Below are positions 35,418 to 48,772 of a stretch of 64,000 bases of DNA, in pieces. The stretch lies in the NCBI GenBank assembly GCA_018398765.1, contig JAHBMJ010003590.1, positions 27,549 through 91,548 on the forward strand. Reading direction: 5' to 3'. The notes beneath the pieces are model-generated. The model did no database searches. It had not been told where the DNA came from and was given only the letters and a program-made list of their open reading frames with translations. Source of the stretch: Chromera velia. Taxonomy: Eukaryota; Sar; Chromeraceae. How positions within the stretch are numbered: position 1 is the stretch's first letter; each line of letters opens with the position of its first letter. Made by a program: the position numbers and the translations under genes.

Positions 35418-37112
35418 ATGAGCGCTTCTGTCGTGGGTGTAGCCGATAGGGGTGACGTCATGGCTTCTCGTGGGGCGCTCTGGCAAGAAGTCGACCGCCT
35501 TTTCGACGTCTGTGAGGCCCGTTTCCTCTTTGAGGTGCGTTGAGCAACGGAACAAGAGAATCTTTCTTCCTCTTTCTGAACAATAGCACGAAGAAGTGGT
35601 AGGCACTTTTCATGTCAGTGGAGTGTATATAGAAACGTGAATTGTGAGTGCAGGTTTCCATCGTGAGGAACGCAAAGGAGGACTATGTCTCCGGTCTCTG
35701 TGGTCGAATTCGAGAGATTACAGACCGAGAGAGACGGGAAGGCGTAGACGGAGACGGAGGGCATTCGGGAGAGACACCAGACATGAGACGGGAAGCCGTC
35801 CTTTCGATCTTTGATGATCTTTTCTGGAACTTCAGGCGTTGGGCGCGGTTTGTCTTCAGTGGCCGAGAGAGAGAGGCGTTCGGCTACTTCGTCCCTCTCT
35901 TCGAGGAAAAAAGCCCGGAGACACGAGAGGCCCTGAGGGCATCTGTTCTCTTCAAACTCATCTGGGGGGCTGCAGGAAATCTGCGCTTCTGCCCTGAAGT
36001 GCTCGCACTGTCAGTCTTGAAATCTGCAAATACCAGGGTATCCCGTCTGCCTGTTTGACCTTGAAGCCTTGTCGGTGACTCGAGGTTATCTTTGCAGCTG
36101 CGTTTCTCTCCGGTCCTTTTCCGCTCTTTTCTTTTCTTTTCCCGGCATTTTTCTTCTCTTGTTGCGCCCTTCTTATCCATCTAAGTCAGCCTTCTGTTCT
36201 GTGCATTCCTTCAGGATTTTCCACGACTTAATGCTCTCCTGGCACAAGGAGGAGAGAGGAGCCGGAGGACACCAAGGTTGTTCTGTCCATCTTTCTGACG
36301 GCGTTCCCTTCTCTGCACGGGTCGAACCGATCTTGAAGATCCTCTACGAGTGAGTGGCCTCTGTCTGAATTCTTCGGAAAGATGAATCTGTGTGGCCTCT
36401 GTAAGAATCAATCTTTCTCTCTATCTGCCTTATGCATTCACTGTCACCGGCTCGCACCCTACAGGATTACCTCCTTCCCCTCCGCCCCGTTTCTCTGTTC
36501 ACACGTGCAAGGATTTCCCTGCCTGTCTGACTCGCTATGAGATTTTCTGGAGCTTTCACCTCTGTGTTGCAAAGGTACTCAGTCTTCGTGTGCAGGAACT
36601 AAGCTGAACGAAGTTGCCATCACCTCACTCGAGATCGGTCTGCACCGATGCACAGTGGGCACAGTCAGTCATTAGTTTTCCTCCTTGTGATCGTTCCTTT
36701 CTTCCGTGCAGAGAACAGAGAGACCTGCCTCATGCAGACCACAGAGGCAGACTGAACTACGACGACGTCAATGAGCTCGCATGGAGACGGGATGTCGTCC
36801 TCAGAGGATTCCTACCCTCTGGCTCCCTTCTTGTGGGCCAGGCTGGCAGTAAGGGGAGTGGAGTTGCTGTGGGTGGCTTTGCCTCTGTACTGAAGGAAGC
36901 CCACAAGAAGACAACAGGAGTTGGAGTGAGATTCAAGTGTGGGGGCTGCTGTGGAGTCCGCAGGAACAAGAGGTGAGTCCGGACTCTAGGGAGGGAGGAG
37001 CATGGGGGAAGGGAGTCGGACTGAGTTAAAGTGAAGTCAGAGAGGAAAGGCGTGGATGGGGCGAAAAATAGGTACTGCACATTTCTTTCCTTTGCATTTT
37101 CCTGACTTTTGT

Positions 37113-37149
<37 letters not shown>

Positions 37150-37211
37150 TGTCTGTCTGGCTGGCTGGCTGTCTGTTTATTTCTCTCTTTATCTCTTCCA
37201 GTATCAGTGTC

Positions 37212-37242
<31 letters not shown>

Positions 37243-39477
37243 CAAAGAGAGAGACAAAGAGACAAGAGAAAGAGAGAGAGAGAGAAACAGGCAGAGGCAG
37301 AGACAGAGCAAGAGAGAGAAAGAGAGTCGGACAGTCGCTCTTTCTTGTGCAAGACCCTCTCTGTTCCAATCTTCCTGAGTGAGTGCAGATTTGTGGAGTT
37401 CAGAAATTACCTCCAGGCGCTGCTGTGTTGGTTCAACGTCGTCGAATTTCACGCTGCTGCCTTCTCTATCCTCTTCTTTATCGCCCGAGAGGTCGACTCT
37501 GCTCTCAAAGGCTCCCTTCCCGACTCTGCAAGGACGGACTCCTTCGTTCAGACAGCTCTACTGGTCACCCTTTTCTCTCTCATCTGGCTGAGAGGACTCA
37601 GGGAACTGCTCCGACTGGTGCCCCGTCTGACCTCCACCCCGAGAACTTCCGGGTTAGTGCCTTGGGCAGCGAGTTTGTTCCAACTCTCTCTGTGTGTGCT
37701 GGCGTCTCTGCTTGTACAGCCATCCGAAGAACATCTGCTGACGTCGAGACTGAGCCAGGAGATCTTGTGGCTTTTGTATCTCGGCTATCTGTCGGTTTTC
37801 CTGCTCCTCCCGTTTGTGTGGAGACTGGTGCTCGTGCACATTGTGGCGGAGTGGCCCGGAGTGCGCAGAGTGCTGGCCCCGGAAAGCAGTGCTGCTGGTT
37901 CGTGGCTTTGGGGAAATACCGAATTCATCGGTACACCCGCACTTCTGCGCAACAGACGGCGTTACGGGACGACCGTTTTGGTCTGGTGCTCCATCTTTCT
38001 CCTGCACAGTGCGTTTTCTCTTTTCCTAATTCTACTCCCTCTTGTAAGAGAGATGGAGCGAGTCTCAGGGAGGTGCGGTGCGACGGACCCAGAGGCCGCT
38101 CTTCGGTTGGGCGGGACGTTGTCATTCGTTCAGAGGCTTCGAGTGGAGGGTGCTCTCCTGATTGCATCCGGAGTGTTGATCAGTTTTCTGTTCTTCTGTC
38201 TCCTCTCGCACGTTCTCTTCAATGTGGTTGTCGCCCTTCTCTCCTTCCTCCAAGGAAAGAGACTGAGGGGAGGTGCCAAGTCAGGTCTGAGGGGGACGCT
38301 TGCGCAGGTCCCCTTCCTCTCCTTCTTCTTCTTCAAGAAGGAAAAAGGGGCCAGACTGAGAGGGAGTCAGGAGGCATATAACTGTGCGGCATTCCCGATG
38401 CTATCCGCGGTCCTTCCACATAAGAAGAGAAGAGACAGAACCAGGCGTATCGAAGATCATGATCAGACAGCCGGTGTGAGTGTCGCTCTGGACGAAGCCC
38501 TCAAATTTGCTTTTCTGTTCAATCGCATTGTGTCCGCTTGGAGGGAGGAGGACTTGATCTCTTCCGATGAACTCGAGGCAGCGCTGTTTGTGAAGATGAC
38601 ACCACCTCGTGCCCCTATGTGTGTGTCATGGGCAGACACAGTGACAGTGGAAGCAGTCCGTGATGCCTCTACAGACAGAACAGCCAGCGGGCTCCGCCTT
38701 CTTCAAACAAATTGGCACGTGCGCGCCCCTGCCTTTGTGTTCGTCCGGCCTCTCTTGTCGCTCTTCAGGCGTCTCACCGTGCATCAACAACGGGTGGCAG
38801 ATGTCCTCGCTGGATGGTCTGGAGTTCTCGATCATGGACAGTCTCTTGCCGTGATTTCGCGAAGAAATGCACCGGCACAAGAAGTGGTTGCAGGAAGAAA
38901 GGCAAGGGAAGTTCTTCAACAGGAGTGGATGGGATTGCTCCGAGAGATGTGCAGTGGTGTCAGGGGTGATTTCCCCCTCTCTTCGTCCCTTCACAGCTCT
39001 TCAGTGGAGACTCTGCAGGGCGTCCTGATAGAAGAGGGGCTGACAGAGGCTGCAGAGGCCTTGCTGCTTCTGCTGACATCGAGAGTGTCTGGAGGGGGCA
39101 GGGAACTGGCAGAGTGCCTGTACTCCCTCTTTCGATCGGTCAGTGGAGCGGGGGGAGACACATTGTGCTCTTTTCCCATGCTTCCCGTTTCGTTGCTTTG
39201 TTTTGTCTCGCGATTGGAAATGAAGGCACCTGTGAAGAATTGTGATTGAAGCCCTCAAATTTACACTGAAGAAATATTGTAAAGTGTCCCGCGATTCTCT
39301 CTGTCTGGTGCAGGTGTTCGACCCTTCTTCTCCTCAGATTGTGACGAGTGGAGGAAGAAGGTCACGCCAGAACGGGGGGGGCGTCTGGGCCCTTGGCTTC
39401 CTCTCTGTGGATCTCCTTCCGAAGCTTCTGCTTGCGTCAGTCCAAAGTTAAAAGACGCTGAGAGGGTTTTGGTACAT

Positions 39478-39509
<32 letters not shown>

Positions 39510-42500
39510 AGGCAGGCAGAGAGAAGAAAGGCGAATTGGTCCTTCAGAAAATCCGTCTACTCAAGAGTTTTGCGATTCTATTGCTCTGCCGACCTCTGCA
39601 ATTAGATGATAAGTAAGTCTTGTAGTTGGTAGTCTAGTAGCGGCGTCGAAGTTTTATTCTCCTTTTGCCTCGTTCTGCCTTCGTGAGCGTTCTCTTTCTC
39701 TTTTTTGTTTCTTTTGCAGGCTGCGTGACGCCTGTGGTGCCCTCTCTCGACTTTCCGTTGAGGGAAGACGGGGATCAGGGGGTGGCACCTCGAGTGATGG
39801 CGACTCGGAAAGCGGTGGAACAACAGTGGGGGGTCTCCGAAGGGGCACACAGGAGGGGCAGCACGGTACTGTGAAAGCGAACAAAGCGGTCAATGAACTT
39901 ATCAAGGTGGGTTGGTTGGTGACCTTCTGTGTGCTTTATCGGCCTCCATGCTTTCTTTCTTTCGATCTTGGTGTGGGTATGTCTGGCTACTACGATGAGG
40001 GCCGTGTCTTTGCTACTACGATTATCTCAAAGTATGAATTCGTCCTCTGCGTCACTTTAATGCATGCAGGCACTGAGGGCCACAGTCGGGAAGCAACTGA
40101 GGGCCCCCGTGGATCCAGCCAAGGACCCTCCACTGCTCTCCCTCCTCAAGACATTCGCACACCTCCTGACACCCTCAGATAGCACCCACTCCCCCAAGGC
40201 AGACAGCCGACGCATTCCTCTTTCTGCCTATGAGTCTGATGTCTTTGCGAGAGTCCACTCTCTCCTTTCGGCAGTTGTCTCTGCGTGGGAGGAGAGGCAG
40301 GAGGGGATACAGAGGGAAGAGGAGGACACAAGCCTTTCGGGGCCTGACAGGGAGACACAAGACGACGCACCGTTTCGATCCTCTGAGGCGATTCGCCGTC
40401 TCCGGGCGTTCCAGGCGTCTCTGATGAACCCCGAGAGACCTCCACTTACCTCCGTGAAGGGAATCCGGAGTGTCACCACCATCACACCCTACTACGCAGA
40501 GGAGTGCTCAGCCGATCTCCAGGTCTGTCTCTTTACTTTCTTTCCTCTCGATTCCTGCAGGCAGGTTGGGTGTTTCGATTCCGTGCCCTTAAGTCTTGCC
40601 GTCCCTGCGTGACGGTCCCGTCTCCCATCTGTCTGACGTCTCTTTTCCAATCAGCGTGCTGAACTCACTCTTGAGATCCATCTGGCAGACGGCTATGTGT
40701 GCAGGACACTATTTGAACGCAGCAGGGATGTGAATTCGATGATAGTTATTGGATAATTGGGATGCAGTAAGTACGCTAAAAAGTCTTTGATTCTGCAGGA
40801 CTATCTGGTCACCTCTTCGGACGGTGGAGTGAGCAAGTTCGGTCTGATCAAGCAGGCGTTTCCTCTCGAGTACAAAAACTTCCTCGAGAGATTCAACGCA
40901 GTCCACCTGAAACCCTTTCTTCAGGACCTTTCAAGGAGGAGCCTCGCTCCTTTCTTCCCTCCAACAGCTTTCTCAGATACAGAGCTGTGCGCTCTCGCGG
41001 CCGACAAGTGGTCTGCAGACAAATCGGAGGGCAAAAGATTTACTCTGCCCAAAATCTCCGCACAGCAGCAGACGGAAACCTCGGCACGTCCCAATCAACA
41101 GCACGAGACACGCCAACAGGGCAACTCTGCTTTGCCATCTGCACGCGCTCAGCCATCGGCGCGCCGCGGCTTCTCCTCCCTGGTCCAGAGGTTCTGGGGA
41201 CGTGCGGCCACGAGAGCAGCTGTAAGCGCAGCGAGTGGCCATCAAGGAACGGCTTCGACAACCTCAACGCCCCCCCCTCCAAGTCCAGTGCTTCCCTTCC
41301 CCTCTCATGGAGAGCTTCCGGGGAACCACCCAGCGTCAGTCAGCTGCTCCTCTGTCTGGCAGTATTTTGTTTACCTACCTCGACGTTCGTGCATTTTTAG
41401 TCCGTGGACTGAAGAGTTGCGACGCCTCTGTAGTCCCAGCCTCTTGTCTTTCGTTTTTTTTTCTCTCTCTTTCCCTAGCTCTTTTTTCTACAGTCTTTCT
41501 GTCTTCGTGGATTAGTCTTGCTCTCTCTCTTGCTAATTAAATTAACTTGAATGCTGTACGTGCGTGCAGCACCATGACGGCTGGATGTGGGGGACTAGAG
41601 GAGACGGCAGCAGAGTCTCAGGAGGTGGAGACCTTAATGGACGGCCTCGTGGGGTCTTTCGAGAGGGAGCTCTCTGTGTGGATTGGCATGAGGCAGCAGA
41701 CGCTGGAGAGAACGGTGAGGGGAGTGATGAGGCACCTCCAGGCTCTGGAACTGCTTGCGTGGATGGAAGGTGTCGGGGGTGATTCGTCAGGGGATGGGGA
41801 TGCCCTCAGGGGTGAACGCACGCACGGAGGCCTGTGGGACGCGGACGTCGACCTCGAGCCTCCTCTTGCCAAGAAACTGTGCAGAGGGATGATGTTGGCC
41901 CCGGAAAGCGAAATCGAAGCATGGCAGACGGATGTCGAGTCAAAGGTTCGTTGGTTGGTTCCTGTGTCTGTTTCTTTTCGTTCCCAGCTTTCTTCTTGCC
42001 GCAGTTTTGTTCCTTTGTGTTTCCCAGATATTTTTCTGGTGATCCGGATGTTTGGCGCAGGAAAAAAATTCAGCAGGTTTGATAGGGTCTGAACGCGCAT
42101 AAATGGACGTTGACTGACCCTTCCCCTGTTTCCTCCCTCCCTCCCTGCAGAGGCTGGCGGCTTCCAAATTCCGATTCATCGTCGCTGCTCAGAAGCTCTG
42201 TGAGGATATTCAGCACACCGAGAAGAGCGACAGGGGCGCATTCCTTCGTGCAAAAGGGTGCGTGCGCCTTCTGCGAGAGTACCCCGAGCTGCGGATGGCA
42301 TCTATCGAGAAGGACAGGACAGGAGGGGGTCTAAAGGTGAGGTCTGTGCTGATTCGGTGGGACTGGCAGACAGACACCCCAACGATAGAACACCAAATCC
42401 CGCTGTCGACAATCGGAGGAACGTTCCCGATCATCGGAGAGGGAAAACCCGAGAACCAAAATGCAGCAACACCCTTTGCACGAGGAGACGTGTTGCAGGC

Positions 42501-45500
42501 CTGCGACATGAATATGGAGGGATACATCGAGCAGGGCCTTTTGCTCCCCTGCATCCTCTCTGAATTCATCCCTGAGTGGATGCGCAGAAGGGCAGAGAGG
42601 TCGACCGGGAGGGGGGGTGAAGAAACGGCTGCAGTTGTGCCCTCTGAGGCACACCGGGGCTGCCTGGCTGCCTGCAGTCGCCGAAGAGAGGTCCCCATCT
42701 TCCCCCGGTCGGACGTTGCCATCGTCGGTCAGTCTGTCTGTCCTTCAAACTGCTCAACTGGCTCCTCAGTATAGAAAGCCACAGAAAAAAATAGACTCTG
42801 AACAGGTCTTCTCCCTCCGTCGTCAAATCCTCCCTCCCAATGCTTCCCTCCCTCCCCGCAAGCTTCGGTAGTACCTGCATGGGAAGTCCGCGTCTTCTAA
42901 TTCCATTTTGGAGTGCCGTTCTGCGTTGGTCGCACAGTGAGTCTCTCGCGTCTGCTGCATGGCTGCCCCTTTTTCACGTATGACTGACTCTCGATGTCTT
43001 TTTTCAGGTTTTCCTGAGTACATCTTCACGCACAAGGTCTCTGTGCTGGCCCTCAACATGGCGCTCCAGGAGACGGCCTTTGTCTCCTCTGCACAGAGGG
43101 CCTTCGACCGTCTCCTCAACGTGAGAATGCACTACGGACACCCGGACTTCTTCGACAGGTGGGGCAGTACGCACCTATGCAGTCAGGTGGTTGGGTGGGT
43201 GGGTGGATTGGGGGTGAAGTGGAGTTTTGGACAAGTCCCGCAGAAGAGGAGAGAAGACGAGAGAAGAGAAGAGGGGAAGAGAAGAGAGGTGTTCAGTATT
43301 TGGGTTGCTCTGATGGGGACCTTGATGGATGAACTCTCTGCTTCTGCTGTCTCCCTCTCCTGCCAGCTTCTCCGCGACGAGAGGTTTCTCTTGTCCCGCC
43401 TTTTCTCTTCAGATTGGTGAGGGAGAATTAAGGAAACTCTATTTTGGGAACACAGCGCATTCCTTCCTCTCTTACCCGAAGAAACAGTGTTAGACAGTCT
43501 GTCTTTGCGGAGTGTGCCTGACTATTTTTTTGCCGCACACACGCTCGATCATGCATGCAGGCACGTCGCCATGACTCAAGGAGGCATGTCAAAGGGATCT
43601 CTTGGGGTAAATCTCTCGGAGGACATCTTTGCGGGTTTCAACATGACGCAGAGAGGGTACTGCAGCAGACACGTGGACTATTTCATGGTCAGTACATATC
43701 ATCTGATGCGCCTTTCCTTCGCATTATTTCCTGGATGCAGTTTCTTCAATTGTGTTTCTCCTCAAAAAAAGGATCCTGGATGCGTGCGGGTGGTTGAAAG
43801 TCTGGTGGTGTGTTGTGATACGTGCAGATGGGAAAGGGGCGCGACTACAGTCTGGAGCAGATCTCGACTTTCGAGAAGAAAATCTCCAGGGGTAACGCTG
43901 AGCAAATCATCTCAAGGGACGTCTACAGACTGGCAAACGGGTAAGTAGGGAGAATTAAGGTGCTCTAAGTGACGGTCACAATGTGTGAAGAGTGAAATTT
44001 GTGTCGCTGTTCTTTGATTACTACTGAATGTTTTTTGCGCGTCGTTCTTTAATTACAAGTAGACTCTGCGTTTGGTCCTTGCATGTGCAGAGGAGTAATG
44101 TAAATCTCTCCATTGACTAATTGCAGGTGTGACTTCTTCCGATCTCTTTCCCTCTTCTACACCTCTGTGGGGTCGTTTGTGTATGCTGTAGTGCTGGTTG
44201 CCACTGCTCTGCTGCTCCTGTACGTCCAGGTCTTGGCAGTGACTTCAGGTCGGTACAATGTGATCGATCGCTTTTCTGTCTCTTTTGTGATCTCTTCATG
44301 TCTGCATGTCCTTCTCGTCCTGTGGTTCGAGCGTGCTCCTTGCTTGGAATCGGTCCTTCATCTCGTCTCTCTCCGTCTTCTCTTCAGTCTTCCACATGTA
44401 TCGATAGTGCAAATTCCGTTATTCACTTTCTGTTTCTTTTTCTTGACTGCCTGCCTGGCTCTCTCTCTGTGAATGCAGAATGTTCCTCTCTGAGTTCCTC
44501 CTCGGGGTCGAACCTTCTTTTGATCGTTCTGATGGCCTACCTCCCTGCCCTTCCTGTTCTTCTGATGAGGGCCTCCGAGTCCGGCAGTCTGCTCGCGGGT
44601 CTCTGGCAGACTCTGGGTCTGCTCCTCAGGGGGGGGGCTCTGTTCTTCAACTTCTCCAGTCAGTCAATCGGAGGCCAAGTCAGGTCAAGTCAAGAGGGGA
44701 AAATTTAAACAGGAAAATAGGGTCATTTGAGGGAAAGAGAGTGCACGAGAAAAAACCGTCAACCACTCTTTTGGCTGTGCTGAGAAAGTCAACATTCATC
44801 TTTCCATTCCACAGCTCTCGTTGTATTTTCCTATTTTCCCTTATCCTTGTCTCTTTCTTCTTCTCTGGCTGCAGTGGTTACTCGTGCGTCTGCCTTTGAC
44901 AGCTGTTTGATGACAGGAGGAGCGGCCTATGAGGCGACAGGGAGGGGCATCGTTCTCTCTCACACACCGTTTGTGAAGTCCTTCCAGCTCTTTTGGTTCT
45001 CTCACACGCAGCTGGGAGTTGAGATGACCGTTTTGCTCGCTCTCGTCTGCACCCTTGCAGCGGTACGTCGGCTCAATCACTCGCTGAATCACTCACCCAC
45101 CGATCAAGTGGAGAAAGCGGGGGACAAAAAGAAAGAAAAATTCCCTCGATCAAAGTGACGCAGTGGGGATTCCTTGCCCGTGTTCGCTTTCGTTGATTGT
45201 TGGAAAAGGAAAAGGTGGCTCTAAACACCGCCATTCCCTTGGAATTGCGCATCATGAAGGCAGGCAGTGAATAGGCAATCATACATAGTTTGTTCATTGA
45301 CATGAATCGATGGATAGGTGTAAGGAGGCATGGACATGTGGATGTTGTTTCTGCAGCGAAGGGGAGGTCCCGCCCTTGGAGCTACGCTCGGTCTGACTGC
45401 TCCTCTGTGGCTGATGGCGGTGGCGCTTCTGTTCGCGCCCTTCATCTTCAACCCTCTGGGGCTAGACTGGCAGGCTTTGCGGGCAGACTGGAGAGAGTGG

Positions 45501-45857
45501 AGACGGTGGACGGGTGCCGGTACTCTCTCACGATTGCCGAAGGGGGGCAGGGGAGAGGCCCTCAGCTGGAGGGATTGGTGGACGCGGGAGGCGGCAGCAC
45601 GTCAGCGTGCAAGCTGGGGCAATTGCGTGTTCGCATTCGTCCGTCTCCTGCGGTACTGGATTGTGATCGTTGCCCTGGCTGGACTTGCTGCAGATGCATT
45701 CCTTGGGTCTGTCTGTCTGTCTGTCTGTCTGCCTGTCTGTCTGTCTGTCTGTCTGCCTGTCTGTCGCTTTCTTTCTTTTTGTCTATTGTGTCCATGAAGA
45801 AAAGAAGGGAGAAGAAGAAACATATAGTCTGTCTGTCTGTCTGTCTGTCTGTCTGCC

Positions 45858-45888
<31 letters not shown>

Positions 45889-46793
45889 TTCAGCGTCTTT
45901 TCTCTCCTCTTTGTCTCTTTTTTTGAGGGCTTACTTTCTCGTTTTAGAGGAGTTTCTGGACGCTTTTCAAAAGCGTGGAAAAAAAGTCTGGTTGACGTTG
46001 AAATGTTCAGTTTGGGACAAAATCAATTCATTGTGAAACGGAACATCAGTCAACGAATGTCCTTGCGTCCTCACATTCCCTCCCTCTCGTCCGTGATCCA
46101 TCTTCTTGTCTGTTCGTTGCGAGGCTTCTCGTGCGCCTGTCGTCGTTTACTCATCACTTTGATCCCCTTGATTGTTTTTGCAGGGAAGTGCAAGGGAGGT
46201 CGGTGGCTGCAGCACTGGGCGCCCTCGGCGTGTCCTGTTTCTTTGCTCTTTTGGGACTCGCAACTCTGTGCTTGCGGGCTTGGAGAAGGGGTGCCGTCAG
46301 CTTTATGTCGAGCGGGCAGGGGGCTGTTGGTTGTCTGGGGGGCACCAGGGGTGTCAAGATTCTCTTCCAGCTCTGTGCGTTCCTCCTCTTCTGCTCACTG
46401 ATAGCCCTTCCTGTGGTCACCTCAGTGGCAGCACCTTCAGACTCGCCTGGGGCGGGACGGTGGGTGACAGCTACAGTGCTCACGCTCCTCTGCGGTGCGT
46501 TCCAGGCGTGGTGGGTCGAGGAGACGGCAGTGCATGTGCTGCCCGGGTCCGCACTGAGCGCAGCAACCGCAGAGATTGCAAGCGCATTTCATCAGGCAGT
46601 AGCGGGTGTCCTCTTTTTCTGTCTTTTTGTTCTTGCTGCCTTTCCAGGTGTCTCCTCTCTCCAGTCCTCTGTGTTGTGGGGACGGCGGTTCGCTGAGATT
46701 CTCCGCAGCGCTGCGGTGTCGAGGACAGCTCTGATGGGAGAGGCTCAGCAGATTGCTCGGAAGAGGAAGGGGAAAATTCAGAAAGACTTGTAA
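35418..46793 (+). CDS. 1,3-beta-glucan (callose) synthase, FKS/GSL family
   Basis: Complete 2,236-residue model, 19 exons: 35418-35534, 35654-36009, 36215-36349, 36712-36972, 37389-39138, 39314-39435, 39720-39906, 40070-40522, 40799-41334, 41570-41945, 42151-42727, 43008-43158, 43561-43687, 43828-43940, 44127-44248, 44479-44658, 44875-45062, 45357-45706, 46184-46793. The length is an exact multiple of three. The family polymerises UDP-glucose into 1,3-beta-glucan across a membrane. Seen: FKS1 N-domain (LIWGAAGNLRFCPE; LNYDDVNE), a first membrane block (about 290-500), the catalytic region with TPYYAEE (about 1115), QTLERTVRG, GEGKPENQN (about 1527), QETAFVSSAQR, RMHYGHPD, SEDIFAGFN, GKGRDYSLEQ and SRDVYRL (about 1747), then GGAAYEATGRG, APFIFNP and many C-terminal membrane segments. 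Catalytic landmarks are intact, so it is probably active, in a wall or cyst. Divergent from the FtsX gene. Confidence 0.92.
37113..37330. repeat. (CTGC)n, (CTGT)n, (GT)n and (GA)n microsatellites
   Basis: Four adjoining simple repeats fill the intron between glucan-synthase exons 36712-36972 and 37389-39138. The CTGC and CTGT part matches the sense-strand pyrimidine bias of the window; the GA part does not. Confidence 0.9.
39478..39519. repeat. (GGCA)n short tandem repeat
   Basis: About nine GGCA units in the intron between glucan-synthase exons 39314-39435 and 39720-39906. It is purine-rich in the sense strand and so an exception to the usual orientation. Confidence 0.85.
45706..45892. repeat. 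Two (CTGT)n blocks around a shared spacer
   Basis: CTGT/CTGC repeats at 45706-45768 and 45829-45889 in the last glucan-synthase intron. The spacer between them resembles, in reverse complement, sequence next to the GACA tracts at 59370-59430 and 59785-59840 (AGAAGAAACATATAGTCTGT), so this repeat plus flank is dispersed. Confidence 0.8.
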
Positions 46794-48492
46794 GGAAGGA
46801 GGGAGAGAACACGAGACATGCGTAGAGAGAGAAAAGTGCATGCGTATGGGCAGATTAGATTTGAGAGGTAAGGCGTTCTGTTGCGTGTGTGAGCTCTTTT
46901 CAGAAACAGATGGAGTACAGAGGGTCATTGCAAAGCTGTGACATGTAAAGGGGATCTGTCTTCATTGTGGAGAGAAAAAGAGGAGTACTTGCCTCTTCCT
47001 GGATCAGATCGAGAGTCCAATTGATTTGGAATTCCGATGAGTGTTGCATTGGTTGTGCCTAGCTCGAAAGAATTGAATAAAGATTGAACGTTCCGAGAAA
47101 GAATGAAGGGAGGAATGTTGCTGGAAGTAGGTGAAACATTTTTAATTGTGTGATGCCACAGGTGCATGAGGAAAGGGAGGCCTTGACTCATCCTGGACCA
47201 GCAAGATTCATATTTTGTACGTATCGATGTTCGTGCAACGGCCTTGGGGGTTTCTCTGGTGTTCTCATCCTGCATGTGCCTCAAGCAGAGTGCAGAAAAC
47301 CGAGAGAAGAGACGTGCATGTCTGGCGGGGGCCAGAAAGGAAGGCCTTGGTGCTCGATTGATGCGCGTAGTGCACCTAGATGATGGTTTTTGCATTTCTT
47401 CAAGCGACTCGCTGCCTGGAAACGTCCATTCAATGAAGGGTGGATGGTTGCCGTGTCAGTCAGGAACTTGAGCAGGGGGGGCGATGTATGCGGGGTAACG
47501 CCGGGGTTCAATGTTTCGGTTTAGAAGGTCCAGAAAGGACAGACGGCCTAACATTTGAATTGGAGAAAGCCGCAGAAGACAAATATGAGAAGGCCAGATT
47601 AAGCCACGGATTAAGCACCGTCGACAGCACAAAGAATACAATTCCTAAGCTAGTATGAAAGCTATATGTTTCGTTTTTCAATTCTCGTTACGGCGATGGA
47701 CAGAGATGTGTCAAGACATCAAACGTGAACCAGGTTGTCTTAACCTGTTTACTAGCTCTACAGTTCTTGTTAATATGATTTCGAAGGAATTACTATGCGA
47801 GTTGTATTGGATTAGTTAGTTCACTTATATTGATCCATTCATTATAAACATTTAATTTGTTTGTCTAGTTGTTTGTTTAGTTTTAAATAGTTTTGAACAG
47901 TATTTTTTTAAAAGCAGAGTTAAATCCGGGACCCGGGGTATAGATTTTTTTTTGCAAGATAATTCAATCTGTGAATCTAATTTAAATACATCATGCCATC
48001 GTTCTGTTAGTCATGGATTCCACACTGTACAAAAACATAATTAAATGTTATTGATAGTCATGGTTAGTGTTATTCCAAGTTTAAGTATCGACACTAACAT
48101 TTGTCGCCTGCAGATATATAATATTTAACAACTCTAGCGCTGCTTTATAATTCACCTAAGATCTTGAAGTGTTAAAAAAAAATTAAAAAATATTATAGTG
48201 ATACTTTAAAATACGAAATTCAAAAGTTGACTAACAAATTGCTAGAACAAATTGATGGTATTTCGGTTTTAACTTTCAACCAACACTGCACTGCTGCCGG
48301 CCAGTGCCCGTGACTGCCTGCAGTATTATATGACTATATATATATAAATAGAAGGTAAAGTACAGACTGAGTATCTACAGCCTGAATTAACTTTTACTAA
48401 AGTTTTCATTTTTACCTTTCTAGTTTCTTCATAAAAATTTTTAGGACGATTTTCCACTGTTTGCAGTCCGACTCATCAGACTCGTCCAGCCT
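46794..48492. other. Intergenic, turning AT-rich
   Basis: Downstream of the glucan-synthase stop. A 156-codon minus-strand frame at 47395-46925 has no recognisable content, and I do not call it. From about 47640 the sequence becomes very AT-rich, with no coding signal. Confidence 0.5.
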
Positions 48493-48772
48493 TTAAGCGG
48501 CGACGCTTTGAAAAGCCTTTCTAATTTGCGCCCTGTTTTGTGTTACAGTTCCCTCCATAGGGCAAACTCCTGCTTCAAGCAATACCCCCGTGGTTGCGGG
48601 AGTCCCGCAAACTACGACAAGGGACAAAGGCGTGAAATGAGTAAAGCACTGTACCCACTGGTCCAGCTCTTGTGAATCCCCTAGATATGAACTAGGCTGC
48701 AAGAGGGTGCATTTCTCTGTAAGAGCATTCACGTCTGCGCCCCTCTCGAGCAGCAACCGGACTACACCTCCA
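48493..48772 (-). pseudogene. Ankyrin-repeat-like gene fragment
   Basis: Minus-strand frame ending at TAA near 48493. Two ankyrin-like helices are visible: VVRLLLERGADVNAL and TPLSLVVVCGTPATTGVLLE, the latter followed by a charged tail. Ankyrin repeats are about 33-residue protein-binding units. Here only about one and a half are present, and the frame runs upstream into a 56-bp tandem repeat with no plausible start or acceptor. It may be the last exon of a disrupted gene or a decayed copy. The stop is clear; the 5' edge is arbitrary. Confidence 0.5.

Noticed and set aside
46925-47395. 156-codon minus-strand frame downstream of the glucan synthase
   Set aside because: No recognisable motif, no splice context, and composition like the surrounding non-coding DNA.
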